From assembly GCF_048128805.1 (NCBI RefSeq), contig NC_136005.1, positions 15,495,760 through 15,559,759 of the forward strand: a stretch of 64,000 bases of DNA, given 5' to 3'. Below the pieces are notes generated by a model. That model saw only the letters and a list, made by a program, of their open reading frames with translations. It was not told the DNA's origin and did no database searches. Of the stretch, positions 47,451-59,667 are shown in pieces. This DNA is from Centroberyx gerrardi. Its lineage: Eukaryota > Chordata > Actinopteri > Beryciformes > Berycidae. The stretch's first letter is position 1; each line of letters begins with the position of its first letter. The translations under genes were made by a program, and so were the position numbers.

Positions 47451-48440
47451 CAATAAGTAAAGATGCATTTTGTTTATTCCACACCTATTTCCAAAATAAT
47501 TGAATGCCCAAGCTGTACAGTGTGAATCCAAACACGGAGCTAGCTCCATCACATTTCACTGCACTCAATTTCGCCAGCTATATACTATAAATTATATTGT
47601 TGTGTGCTTACTGTATAGTCCTTACTCTGAAGTATCTTGACAAATGTATGTACATATCCCTATATAGTCATTTGATTACACTGTGTAATATTCAATGGAG
47701 TTGAATGTGGTAGCAAGTATTGCTGTTTAATATTCCCTGAGTTGGTGAGGTTTATTGCTGAATGATTTGACTGTAATTATGACTTTTTAAATAAAAATGA
47801 AGAACAAATTTGCAAATATGTCATGCTGATATTTATTGACTGTTTGAACTGTATGGTGCACATACACAGTGTTACTGTAAGGGAATTGACCCCATTCCAC
47901 TCAGTAAATGGTGATGAAGTGTACTCACTGTTGAAGTAACCTCTAAAATCAATCATGCATCAATTTCTTGGCTGAAGTAGATCTACATTGGCTATCAACA
48001 CACAGCATGTATTATTTGCACAATATAATGGCACACACACCAGTTTGGCTGTACCATAAAACAAAAAAACAAAACAAAGTGTGATAAGGTCACTATAAAT
48101 TCACCATTGAGAACCACAGACAAGCTATAATCGTCTACTGATATTGAACTTTTGTAGCAATAAATGGTGGCAGGCAGGGTTTTATCAGAGTTGGCAGGGT
48201 TCCAAACTAGTTGCAGTAATTGGTGTCCCCGTTACATTATGTTGCCCTGTCCTGTCCCTTTGGCACCTGTGCAGGGACTCGGGTAAGAAAGGATGTCACG
48301 TTGCCACTATGACCACTCTTCATACACTTGATTTGCACGAGATGAGTGAACTTTAGTCGTTTGGCCTGAGTAAACACAGCTCAACTTGATAGTTGCCTTT
48401 TTTGGGCGTGATTAAAAAAAATGAAAGCATGTCTTGCCTC
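47451..48440. other. Upstream region of the first FMO gene
   Basis: AT-rich spacer with no gene or strong repeat recognised. Confidence 0.5.
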
Positions 48441-48442
48441 AG

Positions 48443-48457
48443 GGTTAACATAAAAGG
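48443..48457 (+). promoter_or_regulatory. Candidate TATA box and HNF1-like half-site, FMO gene 1
   Basis: GGTTAACA at 48443-48450 is followed directly by ATAAAAGG at 48450-48457, a TATA-like word. It lies about 65-70 bases before the donor of the presumed first exon, which would put the start of transcription near 48480. Mammalian FMO1 is known to be driven by HNF1 and HNF4; use of such a site here is inference. Confidence 0.4.
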
Positions 48458-48479
48458 CACAGTGCTCAGATGATTCCCA

Positions 48480-48521
48480 TCCCACTTTACAGACATACTG
48501 AGCTGACGTGCTAGGATCAAG
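48480..48521 (+). other. Presumed non-coding exon 1 of FMO gene 1
   Basis: The end is set by a consensus donor 'ATCAAG|gtaagaag' at 48522. The start is estimated from the TATA-like word. FMO genes commonly begin with a non-coding exon, and the coding exon here has its acceptor at 49111-49112, seven bases before ATG, so an upstream exon is required. Confidence 0.5.
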
Positions 48522-49119
48522 GTAAGAAGGAAACCTGCTGCTGTTTTACTTTCTGGAATATTCTGCTGCATTTGAGTACCATTTTGAAGGTAATCGGTTA
48601 TGTTTAAATTACATTTGTTATGTTAGCATAACATTAAACTGTGCTATGGCTGTGAGTGAAAACATCAAACTTTTAGTATTATTCAAAAAAGTTTTTCTGC
48701 TATGGGTAATCATGTAGATATAAAGTCAAGCCAGGGCTTCTGATTTTTATTTTGTCAGCTCTGCTTTTTTCTCCACTACAGTAAACATCTGTTCATCTGC
48801 TGCCAGAATGTTTAAAGTTTTAATTAGTGCAATTCAAATTAGTAAAATTTCATCGTGCACAAGGCTTCATATCGTTCATGCTGCTGAACTATCTCCTGGG
48901 TGATACTGGAAATTGCCCTGATAGACTGGTAGACCCAATCTGAAAGCCTGTTATATAATTCAGTCTGACAAGAATGTGATCAGCAAAAAGTTTGACTGAA
49001 GCAGTACACTGAAATGATTTAATAGACCTGGAGTTAGTGCAGTATTTTCCCCTCTCTACCAGAACATGCATGCTGCCTGGTGCTAACCTCAACTCTCCCT
49101 TTGCCTCCGCAGCTCCAAC

Positions 49120-52100
49120 ATGGTGCAGAAAGTAGCAGTGATTGGGGCAGGCCCCTCCGGTCTGACCAGTATGAAGGCTTGTCTGGACGAGGGGATGGTG
49201 CCCACCTGCTTTGAAAGCAGTGATGACATGGGCGGACTGTGGAAGTTCAAGGCAAGACCTCACTCTAGAACAACTATCTCGGCAGCAGTGTTTTATTTAC
49301 GCCCTAAACCATTTATGCTGCAACCATTTTGTTTTTGTTAACATCTGCCTTTTCAAACTGTTCCTCCGCAGGAAGTGTCAGAGCCCAACAGGGCCAGTAT
49401 CTACCGTTCCCTCACCATCAACATCTCCAAGGAGATGATGTGCTACAGCGACTTCCCCATTCCTGCTGATTACCCCAACTATATGCACCACTCAAAAATC
49501 CTAAACTACTTCAGGATGTATGCAGAGCACTTTAAACTGCTGCAGCACATCCGGTACCAGGTAACAAGACAGGAGAGAGAGGAGTGTGTGGTTAATTATA
49601 TAGGGCGTTTCTACGAGGTATCTATAAAATAACCCATATCATATGTATTTTCTTTTATATTTTAGACCACAGTGAAGAGTGTTAGACAGAGGTCAGACTT
49701 TTCGCGCACCGGTCAGTGGGAGGTGGTGACTGAGAACAGGGACGGACAGGAGGAGAGGCATGTCTTTGATGCAGTTATCTGCTGCGCCGGTCACTACACC
49801 TACCCCCACCTGCCGCTCAAAGACTTCCCAGGTAAAGACACATTCTACTAACAGACACTGGTTTGACTGGAGAGACACATACCCAGTGCCCCTGTGTTCA
49901 GCCCCCATGATCTTAATGTAAATGAATAATGTTGAATGGATGTTTGTTTATTGTAGCAATAAGGAGAGGGGACATGGAGGAAACGACTTTATCACTCTAT
50001 CTGTCACTCTATCTGTCTTTATACCATCATGTGCTGCCATGGCTTACAAAAGGAGTCTATATCCCATTTTCTGTAATATGTCGAAACAATCACAGCTGTA
50101 CAGGATCAGGGTGTTCACTTCTGTTACTGGAACAACATTCTAAAAATTTGTCCTTTCAGACATGACAAGAGGAGACCTGAAATAGGACCAAGAAAAATGC
50201 CTGAGGGAGAATCTGTTTTGTATTACAAAGGATAGCCAGCCTCATATAATGAAAAGAACATTGGGAACACAATTCGAAGCATAGGTCACATCAGATCATT
50301 CTGCTGAAATTGAATGACCGTGTGTGTTGCAGGAATTGAGACATTTGAAGGAAAGTACTTCCACAGCTGGGACTACAAAGGGCCTGAGGACATGTACGGG
50401 AAGAGAGTGGTGGTTATCGGCATCGGTAACTCAGGCGGTGACATTGCTGTGGAGAGCAGCAGAGTCGCAGAGCAGGTCAGGAAGTTGTTTCTGATTACAA
50501 TTCCTCCTAAGTGATCGATGCAAGATAATCCGTCCATTCATGCTCTTTTTTTTGTATCTGTCTCTCTGCCTGTCCACTCCTCTCTCTGGCCTCTGCAGGT
50601 TTATGTAAGCACTCGTCGTGGTGCCTGGGTCATCCGGCAGGTTTCTGACAACGGCCTGCCAGTGGACATGAAGTACAACACACGCTTTGTCCACATCCTG
50701 TTCCAGCTGCTGCCCATGAGCGTTCTCAACTGGATTGGCGAGGGCAAACTCAACGCCATGTATGACCACACCATGTACGCACTCAAGCCCAGACACAGGT
50801 AGGAAGTTTCGGTTTCTACAGGCTCTCAGTACCAACATTATGGTTTGTTCTAATGCATCCTGCACTGCACAGTATATTACTCAGCATAAAATTTCTCACA
50901 TTATTGTTTCTCACATTTTTGTGTGTGTCGGAAATAAAGCAAATTTCATTTAAGGAATTACACATTGCAGTTTTGAAGTTTTCTACAGTGTGCAAGATGA
51001 GTCAAATCTGAAGCCAGACATTTTAATGCATTCCCCTTGGGTAGAAAGAGTGCAAGACCTCTAATATGCATAGTATTGGATAGAGACAGTAAGGTACTGT
51101 GATAGAGCCTCCCTTAATCATTCTTTATACTTTGTGGATGCCATTCTTGTGGATTGTAAGTCACTCTCCATCTGTGTTCTTATCAGAGCAGTTACTGTAG
51201 GTTACAATGCCTCAATCTCTCCCCTCTCCTCTGCTCTCCCCCCCTCCCCTCCCCTCCCCTGCCCTCCCCTCCCCTCCACTGCCTCCCACCTCACCAGGCT
51301 GTTCAGTCAGATCCCAGTGATCAACGATGACCTGCCTTTGAAGATTCTGTCCGGGTCTGTCATTGTCAAACCAAACGTGAAGGAGATCCGCGGCTCCACC
51401 GTGGTGTTTGATGATGGAAGTGTCGTGGAAAAGGTCAGAAGACTATTTCTCTAAAGATATCTAAATCAACTGTAAGCATTAAATATCTAAGTTCTTGCCA
51501 ACTTGAAACACAAGTTCAGCTCTGATCTTTTTACCTGCTGTAGGTGGATACGATTGTGTTCGCCACAGGATACAACTACGATTTCCCCTTCCTGCCAAGC
51601 AGCGCCATGTACAAGTCTGGCCACCGCGTGGGTCTGTACAAGCACGTTTTCCCTCCTAACATGGAGCACCCCACTCTGGCTGTCGTGGGCTTCATCCATG
51701 CCCTCGGTGCTATTATGCCTCAGGCTGAGATGCAGGCCCGCTGGGTCTCACGTGTCTTCAAAGGTGAGGCTGCATGTCTGTCATAAATCAGTCACTGTGG
51801 TGTGTGGGCAAGATGCAGGGACTTCTTAAACTGCAGATCTAATACGCCTACACACACAAAGGTCCAGCATTTTGTTAATGGCATTTCAGCTCAGATCTGA
51901 AAAATATACCTACTTCAGCACTCTGTAATCCTAGCCTAGGCACTTTCCAAGCTCTTGTCAGTCGGTATTCACCTCAGCCCTCTGTCTTTTGCTCTTCAGG
52001 ACTTAAAAAACTGCCTTCACACCAGGCCATGATAAAGGCAGTTGAGAATGACACCAAAGACATGGACAAAAAGTGAGTCTCTCAGTATTCATTTGCCTCA

Positions 52101-52804
52101 TTTGTTGTTACTATTGCAACCAACATTGCCCTCAAATCCCAGATAACATGTTTTCTTTGTTCCGTACCGAGTCACTGGATTAATATTACACTGGAATCTT
52201 ACATTCATTTATGATATGCCCTCCCCACAGCTACATTGTGTCCAAGTTGACACCCCTGCAGGTGGACTTTGTCTCCTACATGGATGAATTAGCTGGAGAG
52301 ATAGGAGTGCGGCCAAGTCTTCCCTGGCTCTTCTTCACGGACTACCAACTGTTCAATAAGATTCTGTGGGGACCCGTCACATCCTACCAGTATCGTGTGA
52401 TGGGACCAGGGAAATGGGAGGGGGCCCGCAGAGCGATCTTCACCCAGTTTGACCGCATGTTCCAGCCCCTGAAAACCAGACAGGTCTGCAATGGACATTT
52501 GTTCCCCAAGATACTACTGACCTGGCATGTAATTGTAGTGTAATGTACAGTTGTCAGAGTCCAAAGTTATCTGAAAAATAAGTAGGTATTCAGTATGAAT
52601 GACTTAGCATTTTGCCAGTGAGATCATCTAACTTTTTCCCCATATCTCTGCCAGGTGGAGGAGCAAAAGGCTTCCATCGCTGGCCGACTGTTCAAGCTGA
52701 GCCTGACTGTCATGGCCGGAGGAGCGGCCGTCTACTACATCCATGTCCGCAACCCCACCACCATCCCCACCCTCCTCTCCAACTTCCGTCCACAGGCAGT
52801 CTGA
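49120..52804 (+). CDS. fmo5: Flavin-containing monooxygenase, FMO5-like, gene 1 of tandem pair
   Basis: Ten coding exons: 49120-49251, 49372-49560, 49666-49831, 50333-50475, 50599-50798, 51298-51433, 51544-51763, 52000-52072, 52231-52483 and 52655-52804, giving 553 aa. FMOs use FAD and NADPH to oxygenate nucleophilic N and S (FMO5 mainly Baeyer-Villiger reactions) at the endoplasmic reticulum. Motifs: GAGPSG at 9-14 (FAD), [10 protein letters not shown] near 38-47, FMO signature F167xGxxxHxxxY177, GIGNSG at 192-197 (NADPH), FATGY, and a C-terminal hydrophobic anchor after KTRQVEEQ. Exon sizes 189, 143, 200 and 73 match the conserved vertebrate FMO pattern as I remember it. Oddities: the first coding intron uses a GC donor (AAG|GCAAGA), the classic 356-bp exon is split 136+220, and an extra intron precedes the tail. 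Orthology to FMO5 rather than another class is inferred. Confidence 0.95.
51233..51290 (+). repeat. (CCCCT)n tract at an FMO gene 1 splice acceptor
   Basis: Imperfect CCCCT repeats form the polypyrimidine tract just before the acceptor at 51296-51297. Length polymorphism could affect splicing of the 136-bp exon. Confidence 0.75.
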
Positions 52805-53309
52805 ACGTGCTGCAGGGGTCAAATAACATGAAAAGAGAACCATTAGCTCCTACAGACAGAATGTTAACCTCTGTCCATCTCTAGTGTATCTGGGTCTATG
52901 TGGAAGTATCTGCGGTGGAAGATATTAACATAGGAGTTACCATTGTAACACCAAATGTCTTTCACTTAAATTCAGTCAGACTAAGCTTTTATCTAGCTCT
53001 GTATACTCCCATTTGGGTTGTGATTATGGGGATGATGATTATTGGGATCACTGTCTGAGCTGTGATCTGAACTAGAAGTATTATGTGTATATTTAGACTA
53101 TTTAAACATTTAAACCTGTCATATGTTGCGGAATCTGTCCTTTCACTCCTTTGTGATTTCTCTGTAGCCTAGTGAGATTTATAGAATCGTTAAATGTCAT
53201 TTTTTCAAAGTACTAAAGTGAGAAACATTTCTTTACACCATATTTAACTTAAAGTGACCATGAATGTGGAGTGTTTTTCACATTTCTGTGTGAATACAAC
53301 AATGTTTAT

Positions 53310-53315
53310 AATAAA
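53310..53315 (+). terminator. Polyadenylation signal of FMO gene 1
   Basis: Canonical AATAAA, 506 bases after the stop codon, followed by a T-rich and GTGT-containing stretch ('cttcttgtgtctagttg'). Confidence 0.7.
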
Positions 53316-54690
53316 TGTCTCACCTAACTTCTTGTGTCTAGTTGCATTGAAACTACAACAATATCATGGAATGGTAGGCATGCAAGGGAACATATGAAAT
53401 AAAACACAAGAATTAATAAAAAGCAAGCAATCGTGGCAACCATAAGGAGCCCATCCTGTATGACTAACTCGAGAGACACTGTTGGCCATTCTTGGCAAAC
53501 AGCAAGGGGCAAACAATGAAAAAGCCAGAACTGCCCCAAAAACAGCCAACTGGTGCTATAGACCACTTTCTGGTAATGCCTCCGGTTGAGTCAAGCTATT
53601 TATTTACACAAACTGGCCTAACTCTGTCTGCTAAAACCAGTGTGGGGATATTCACCTGTAGCCTTCTGCCACTGTCTAGCGAAGAGTAACGTTTGTCTCA
53701 AAGCATAGCTGCATATCATCACTACTGCATGGCACTAACTTTGCCAAGAATAGTTGGTCAGTTTCCACTGAGGCCACCTGTAGTCGTACACTAATGATGC
53801 AGCTAAGCACTTTGGATGAACATGTCCATAAGTGTGACTCATTAGCTAAGTAGAACAGACTTGTAGAAGAACAAGTGTAATACCAGTTCTTCACTTTGGT
53901 CAAAAGGTGGCACTGTTTTTTTCTTCAGGATGGATGGACATGCACTTATGTAACGGAGTGTGGGTTGAAGTTGGGAAAAACAATGGCTTAAGTCGCTCAG
54001 CACTTCAGTGAAAGTGTGTATAGGCCTATTAGGTGCTCCATAACAAAAATTTCAGAGGAACAGAAAAATAGACGTCCATTTAGAAAAGGGAAAAAAAGAA
54101 AGTATTTACAAAAACTAAACACTAGCCTACATAACAGCTCCAGAAAAACGCAGCTACACATCTGGGCACAGCCAACACCAGTCTGCCCTAACTGTGGATG
54201 ATGTTGTGGCGTGCGCATCCCCGGAAGTCTGCACGTAGTTGTGGCGCATCCCCGGGTATGGACTAGTGGGGAATTATTTGCCAAACTAGAATAGGCATTG
54301 CGGTGCGTGCACTTACTACATTGACAGCAGGAAGGAAGGGCAGTGTTTATATGCCAGTGTGTGTATGCAGGTCTGTGTAAGGAGTGCGTTTACAAAGTGC
54401 TTCCTGTGGCTAGACGGCTTCTCCGTTACAAAGTAAAAGTTTAACTATAAAAACACAACCTTGCTCTTCTTTCCCTTTCCTTTGGGTTCACTTACAAACA
54501 TTGTTTCGCACAGTATGGCATTCTGCTGAAGAGAATTTGGAGATCTCTCCTAAAATGAGGAGCACCACATTACTTTGCCATACATTTCACAGCATTCAAG
54601 TGTAAACCTTTCTACTCCAAAGAGGGTTAAAGTCCCAGGGAGGGATACTGATTAACTGATTGGGTGATATGCAACAGGCCAGTTCCAGTG
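53316..54690. other. Spacer between the two FMO genes
   Basis: About 1.4 kb with no gene or clear transposon. Just before the second gene, 'actgattaactgattggg' (about 54647-54664) contains GATTAACTGATT, an HNF1-like arrangement. Confidence 0.5.
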
Positions 54691-54699
54691 AATTTAGAG

Positions 54700-54757
54700 G
54701 CTATTCAACACCAGTGAACACAGCTGCACAGGGCTTAGGATCAACTTACTGGAGAAG
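54700..54757 (+). other. Presumed non-coding exon 1 of FMO gene 2
   Basis: The donor 'GGAGAAG|gtgagag' at 54758 ends the block; the start is a guess. The next acceptor 'tctgttttccag' ends at 54917, leaving 62 bases of 5' untranslated sequence before ATG at 54980. Confidence 0.4.
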
Positions 54758-54979
54758 GTGAGAGTAGTTGACTTGTGTTTCATACTTTAATAATAAGATA
54801 AAGGTGTCGTGTTAATGATTACACAAAAGAGTTCCAAAGTGTTCTGTTACTCCCCCTCCGTTAAGGGGAATTTCTAAAATACTTGACTGACACTCCTGAG
54901 TTTCTTCTGTTTTCCAGAGATCACACTTGTTTAATAGCGTGCGCCAATTCTCTTCCCCCATATATACAAGTGATCAATA

Positions 54980-57900
54980 ATGACCCGGCGTGTGGCAGTG
55001 GTTGGAGGGGGCAGTTCAGGTCTGGTCTGTATCAAGAGCTGTTTGGATGAGGGGCTGGAGCCTGTCTGCTTCGAGAGCAGTGATGACATCGGCGGCCTGT
55101 GGAGGTTTAAGGTGGGTGAGGGCACTGGTTTGAGAAATATCCAGAATATTGGTCTCTAGCCAGACTAGGATTTGTATTGCCATCAATATCTTATGATGCT
55201 GTATGGGCAAAAAACATTCCACTTTCAAGGAGAAGTAGTTCCCATGCATAGATGAATATTTGGATTAATAAACAGGGTGAGTGAGAGGTAATCCAAAAGA
55301 TTGTGTACCCTGTGCACAACAATAGATAGAGTACCTTCCTATGCTCTGGCTAAAGCAGGTAAACGTAACATCCCAACATCAGATCAGGGTTACATGCAAT
55401 ATTTGCACCAGCTCAGTGTCATCCTGAAATCATCAACAGCATTGTTTTTTTCTTTTGTGTCCACAGGAGTCACCAGAGCCAGAGCGCTCCAGTATCTACC
55501 GCTCCTTGGTGGTCAACACCTCCAAAGAGATGATGTGTTTCAGCGACTTCCCCATGCCTGCGGACTATCCGAACTACATGCACAACTCACAGCTCCTGCA
55601 TTACTTCGGGCTCTATGCTGAGCGCTTTGACTTGCGCAGACACATCCGCTTCCAGGTTATTCCTCTCTCGTCCCCTGTGACATTATTTCAAGGCTCCCAC
55701 TATCTTCTGTCAAGTTTCTACAGCATGCTGTGTCGAGCCTCTCACATTTTCTACTGTGTGTGTGTGTGTGTATATATGTGTATGTGTGCTTCAGACCACA
55801 GTGAGAAGTGTGAGGCAAAGGCCAGATTTCTCTCTGTCTGGCCAGTGGGAAGTGGTGACCGTTAACAGGGATGGAGAGGAAGACAGGCAGGTCTTCGATG
55901 GAGTTCTGGTGTGTTCAGGCCACTACACCCATCCAGTCTTACCCCTGAGAGACTTTCCAGGTCAGTAAACACACACAGACATCACTCAAATACATTTCAA
56001 ACATGCTTCTCAAACATATATAATCATTATACTTTTACAATATTTGATGGAGGATTGATTTGAAATGCACTGATTTAACAGTGTATACGATTCTAGAAAG
56101 AAACTCCAGTTCTTCTCTAAGCTTTAGCACCATCTGGTTCTCTCCAGGTCACGAGACATTTGCTGGCAGATGCTTCCACAGCTGGCAATACAAAGATGCA
56201 GGTGCCTTCAGAGGAAAGAAGGTGGTGGTGGTCGGCATTGGCAATTCTGGGGGAGACATTGCTGTGGAGATTAGCAGATCTGCAGAGAAGGTGAGGCAGA
56301 AGAGGAACAGAAAACCGTTGCCTCCAGCTTTGTTGGGCAGTGGTGATCCAGAGGAATTGCGATAGATGATTAAAAATTAATTGTTATTGTCAATGTGTCT
56401 GTTGGCTCGTATTTCTTTTTTATTTTGTGAGCTATGCTATTATACTGATATTGCAGTGTTCTCATAAGACACTTGAAGAGCAGAGTTAAACCGGATTTTA
56501 TGTGGGAGCTCTGATGGGCGCTGCCTTGTTGTTGCAATGTTGTTTCGCAATGTAATTGTTTGCATGTTTGTGAGAATGTTGCCCATCTATGACACACAAT
56601 ATCCTGTATCCCCACCCAGTGCTCTTACTCTCTCTCTGACAGACGTTCCTCAGCACACGCCAAGGAGCCTGGGTGATGGGCAGGATGTCCAGCAGCGGCC
56701 TTCCCTTGGACATGACAGTCATCACCAGGCTGAACAACATCCTAACCCTCCTTCTACCCAAAGTTCTGGTCAACTGGGTGGCAGAGAGAGCCTTGAACCA
56801 CAAATATGACCACAGATTGTACGGCCTGATGCCCAGACACAGGTGACTACTGAAACTCTGTTCGACACATTTCGATGGGTGATATTCAGAACGCTGCCTG
56901 GATGACTTGGCTGCAAGTGCACCTGTCTCTGCAGCTGATGCTTAGCAGTCTGTTCCTTTCTGCCTCGTGATCCTACAACACAGGGGTTTACTGCCAGCTT
57001 GTTTTGGTTGACTGTCCAACCTGAGATTCAGCTTTTCCTCTTTATTTAAATATTTTTTTTACCAGTATTTATTGTGCTACAGGATGTGTTCTTCCTGCTA
57101 GCAAGTAAATTAGAAAAAGCACAGAATTCCTGCCAGCTCTGTTACTCTCACTCTACATATAACAGCAATTCTAGCTGGATAGTCAGCTGTGCTATCACTC
57201 AAACTACTTCAAAAGCATGATCTTGAATGTGACAAAGCGTACTATTTGTACCAAAGGAATGAGTTTGACTGACTCCTTCCCTCATTTCCTCTCTCTCCCA
57301 GGCTTTTAGACAGAAAGCCACTGATCAATGACGACCTTCCTGGCCGAATCCTTCAGGGGGCGTTAGTGATGAAGCCTAACCTGCAAGGATTTCAGGGCTC
57401 GGGGCTCGTGTTTGAGGATGGCACAGTGGAGGAGAACATTGATGTTGTGGTCTTCTGCACAGGCTATAATGGAAACTTCACATTCCTGCCCCCAGGTCTA
57501 TCTGAGGGGCCTGGCGGAGAGGTGACGTTGTACAAGTAAGTACAGGGTGGATAGAGATTTGTCTTGTATAGGTAGGGCTAATGACATATGGGATGTAACG
57601 CAAGTTAATTAAACCTCAATATTGCATTATAGACACTAATAATGTCATTTCATATGGCACCTGTTAGGACTTGTTACTATAATACCACAATTTAAAATGA
57701 TTACTCTACAATTCTCTCAAATTTCAGGAGACTGTTTCCTCCGTCTCTAGAACAGTCCACTCTGGCCATCATGGGTCTGTTCCAGACAAAAGGACCGATC
57801 ATGCCCATAGTGGAAATGCAGGCACGATGGGCCATTAAGGTCATTGCCGGTAAACATACCTGAGCTTTACTCACACACTCTCTCTCTCTCACTTTTATTT

Positions 57901-58723
57901 ATGTCCACATCACAACAAACACAAACACAAAAGCATAGGGAACAAGACTTGTCAGTTGGTGTCTTTGTTTCTTCAAGGTTTGAGCCATCTTCCACCCAAG
58001 GAGACAATGCTCACTGTCATTGAGTCTGAGAGAAAGACAAACATGAGGAGGTAGCCATTGTCTAGAAGTTTTTGTTCCATAGATGTCTGAGATCATTCAA
58101 GTCTTTTCTGAGGATTTTTTTAAAGCTTAAATCTCAGTCCAATGTCCATGTGATTAAAATAATATGCACTGTTAATAAATGACATTACCCCTCTGTTGTT
58201 GTCTCAGCTATCCCTGTCCACGACAGGCTGCGCTCCAGGTGAACTACATCTCCTACCTGGATTTCATGGCTGGGGAGGTCAGTTCACTTCTGCTCAGCTC
58301 TAAATAAAATTGTGTTACCATATGTATGTAACAGGCACAACCATCATAATACATCTCCAATCACAGATAGGGGTTCGACCAAACATCCTGAGATTACTAC
58401 TGACAGATCCTGTGCTGGGGCTGAAGGTCTTCCTGGGTCCCTGCACCCCGTATCAGTACCGTCTGACTGGGCCTGGACAGTGGGCCGGAGCGCGTCAGGC
58501 CATCCTCACTCAATGGGAGCGGGTGGCCCAGCCTTTCAGGACCAGAGTAGTTCCAGAACCGGAGACCAGGCAGTCTGTCCTCTTCTCCCCCTGGCTGCTC
58601 ACACTATCTGGAGGAGCTGTGGTAACGGCTGTGCTCTTGTCTCATGATAAACTCAGCACAGTGCTGCAGGGTCCAGCTCAGCTTCTGGACAGGCTTAACA
58701 CTCTGCTGCAGAGCGCCTGGTAG
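54980..58723 (+). CDS. Flavin-containing monooxygenase, FMO5-like, gene 2 of tandem pair
   Basis: Ten coding exons: 54980-55111, 55467-55655, 55795-55960, 56148-56290, 56643-56842, 57302-57535, 57728-57849, 57978-58050, 58208-58277 and 58367-58723, all GT-AG, giving 561 aa. It has the same reaction class and membrane location as its upstream neighbour, of which it is a tandem duplicate. The first five coding exons have identical lengths in both genes. Motifs: GGGSSG at 9-14, [13 protein letters not shown] signature F167xGxxxHxxxY177, GIGNSG at 192-197 and a variant FCTGY in place of FATGY. A hydrophobic stretch ([16 protein letters not shown]) near the C-terminus is the likely anchor, followed by about 25 polar-to-amphipathic residues. 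Its 356-bp region is split 234+122, at a different site from gene 1, and an extra intron falls at AGE|IGV. No frameshift or stop is seen, so it looks functional. Confidence 0.94.
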
Positions 58724-59150
58724 ACACTGACCACAGTAACATGATGTGATCTAGGATCAGCCGGTACTGTGAGATCCAACATGCTTAAAGTCTAAATAAG
58801 TAAACCATATGAATGGAAACTGACTGTTTTTAACATCCAAAATAATCTTAGTTGCAGCAAAAGAGAAAGGGAACACTGGTCTGAGGATAGACCTAATAAG
58901 TGATGTCATCATTTTGAGTGTGCTTTGCCCAAATATGGACTTCTGGATCTAAAGCGATTTGGGGAAAATGAATGGGGTGTTCACATAATCTTCCCTGTCA
59001 CAGTCTGTGCTTAATGCAAGCTTTTTAAACATGGATGTTTTTACCTACGTACATTTGTCTCTCTAATGGCACTTGAATTCTGTAACCGTTTTCAAGCTGA
59101 AACAATAATTTTGTTAACAACAAGCTAACACTGGCGTGCGTGTAATTTGC
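58724..59150. other. 3' flank of FMO gene 2
   Basis: Probably 3' untranslated sequence and spacer. No canonical AATAAA occurs in the first 400 bases. Nothing else recognised. Confidence 0.45.
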
Positions 59151-59564
59151 ATCACCTGCTGTTTCATTGACAGATGCACAGCACAAAGTCAAATAACAAA
59201 TGACCACATCAAACAATGAACACTCTTGCAGCCATCAAATAATGAATGTCAATAGTAATGAATGCTGACCCTGGCCTAAACCAAATGTTATTTAATGCTA
59301 CATAAACGCTAAAGGTAATTTAATCAAATCAATACAGAATTTCACAAAGATTATGCTCTGTTAATGTTGTACTTTGACTTTGTCTTCTGTCTACCATCTG
59401 CATCTTCTTTATATTTATTAAACAGGCAGAACTGACCATGTTAAACACAGTGGTAACATTGTAACATTTCTGTGTCAGGTCCCATCAGTGTTTATATGAT
59501 GAAAACACCCCAGTTGGACCCCAGTTGATCAGTTATCAACCTCCTTTGCGTAAATGGTAAAGCC

Positions 59565-59578
59565 TGATTAGCTAATCA
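59565..59578. promoter_or_regulatory. Perfect palindrome TGATTAGCTAATCA, copy 1
   Basis: A 14-bp self-complementary site made of two TAATCA homeodomain-type half-sites. It is kept unchanged in the second copy at 62041-62054 and sits about 100 bases before a splice-donor-like word. Confidence 0.55.
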
Positions 59579-59584
59579 GTTTAA

Positions 59585-59667
59585 ACAGGATTGAAGAATG
59601 GAGGTAGCAGGAAGAGAGAGGATCTAGTCTAGTCTAGTCTACTCTGATTTCTCCCTGCGAAGAAGAG
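59585..59667 (+). other. Candidate non-coding first exon, copy 1
   Basis: Purine-rich block (starting near 'aggattgaagaatgg') ending 'GAAGAAGAG|gtaaggtt', a strong donor. The layout, homeodomain-type site then short leader then donor, resembles the presumed first exons of the two FMO genes upstream. The start is a guess and no following exon is visible. Confidence 0.3.

Noticed and set aside
52484-52543. Read-through end of the FMO gene 1 penultimate exon
   Set aside because: It would yield a short unrelated tail, whereas splicing to 52655 gives the expected hydrophobic anchor; still possible as a minor isoform.
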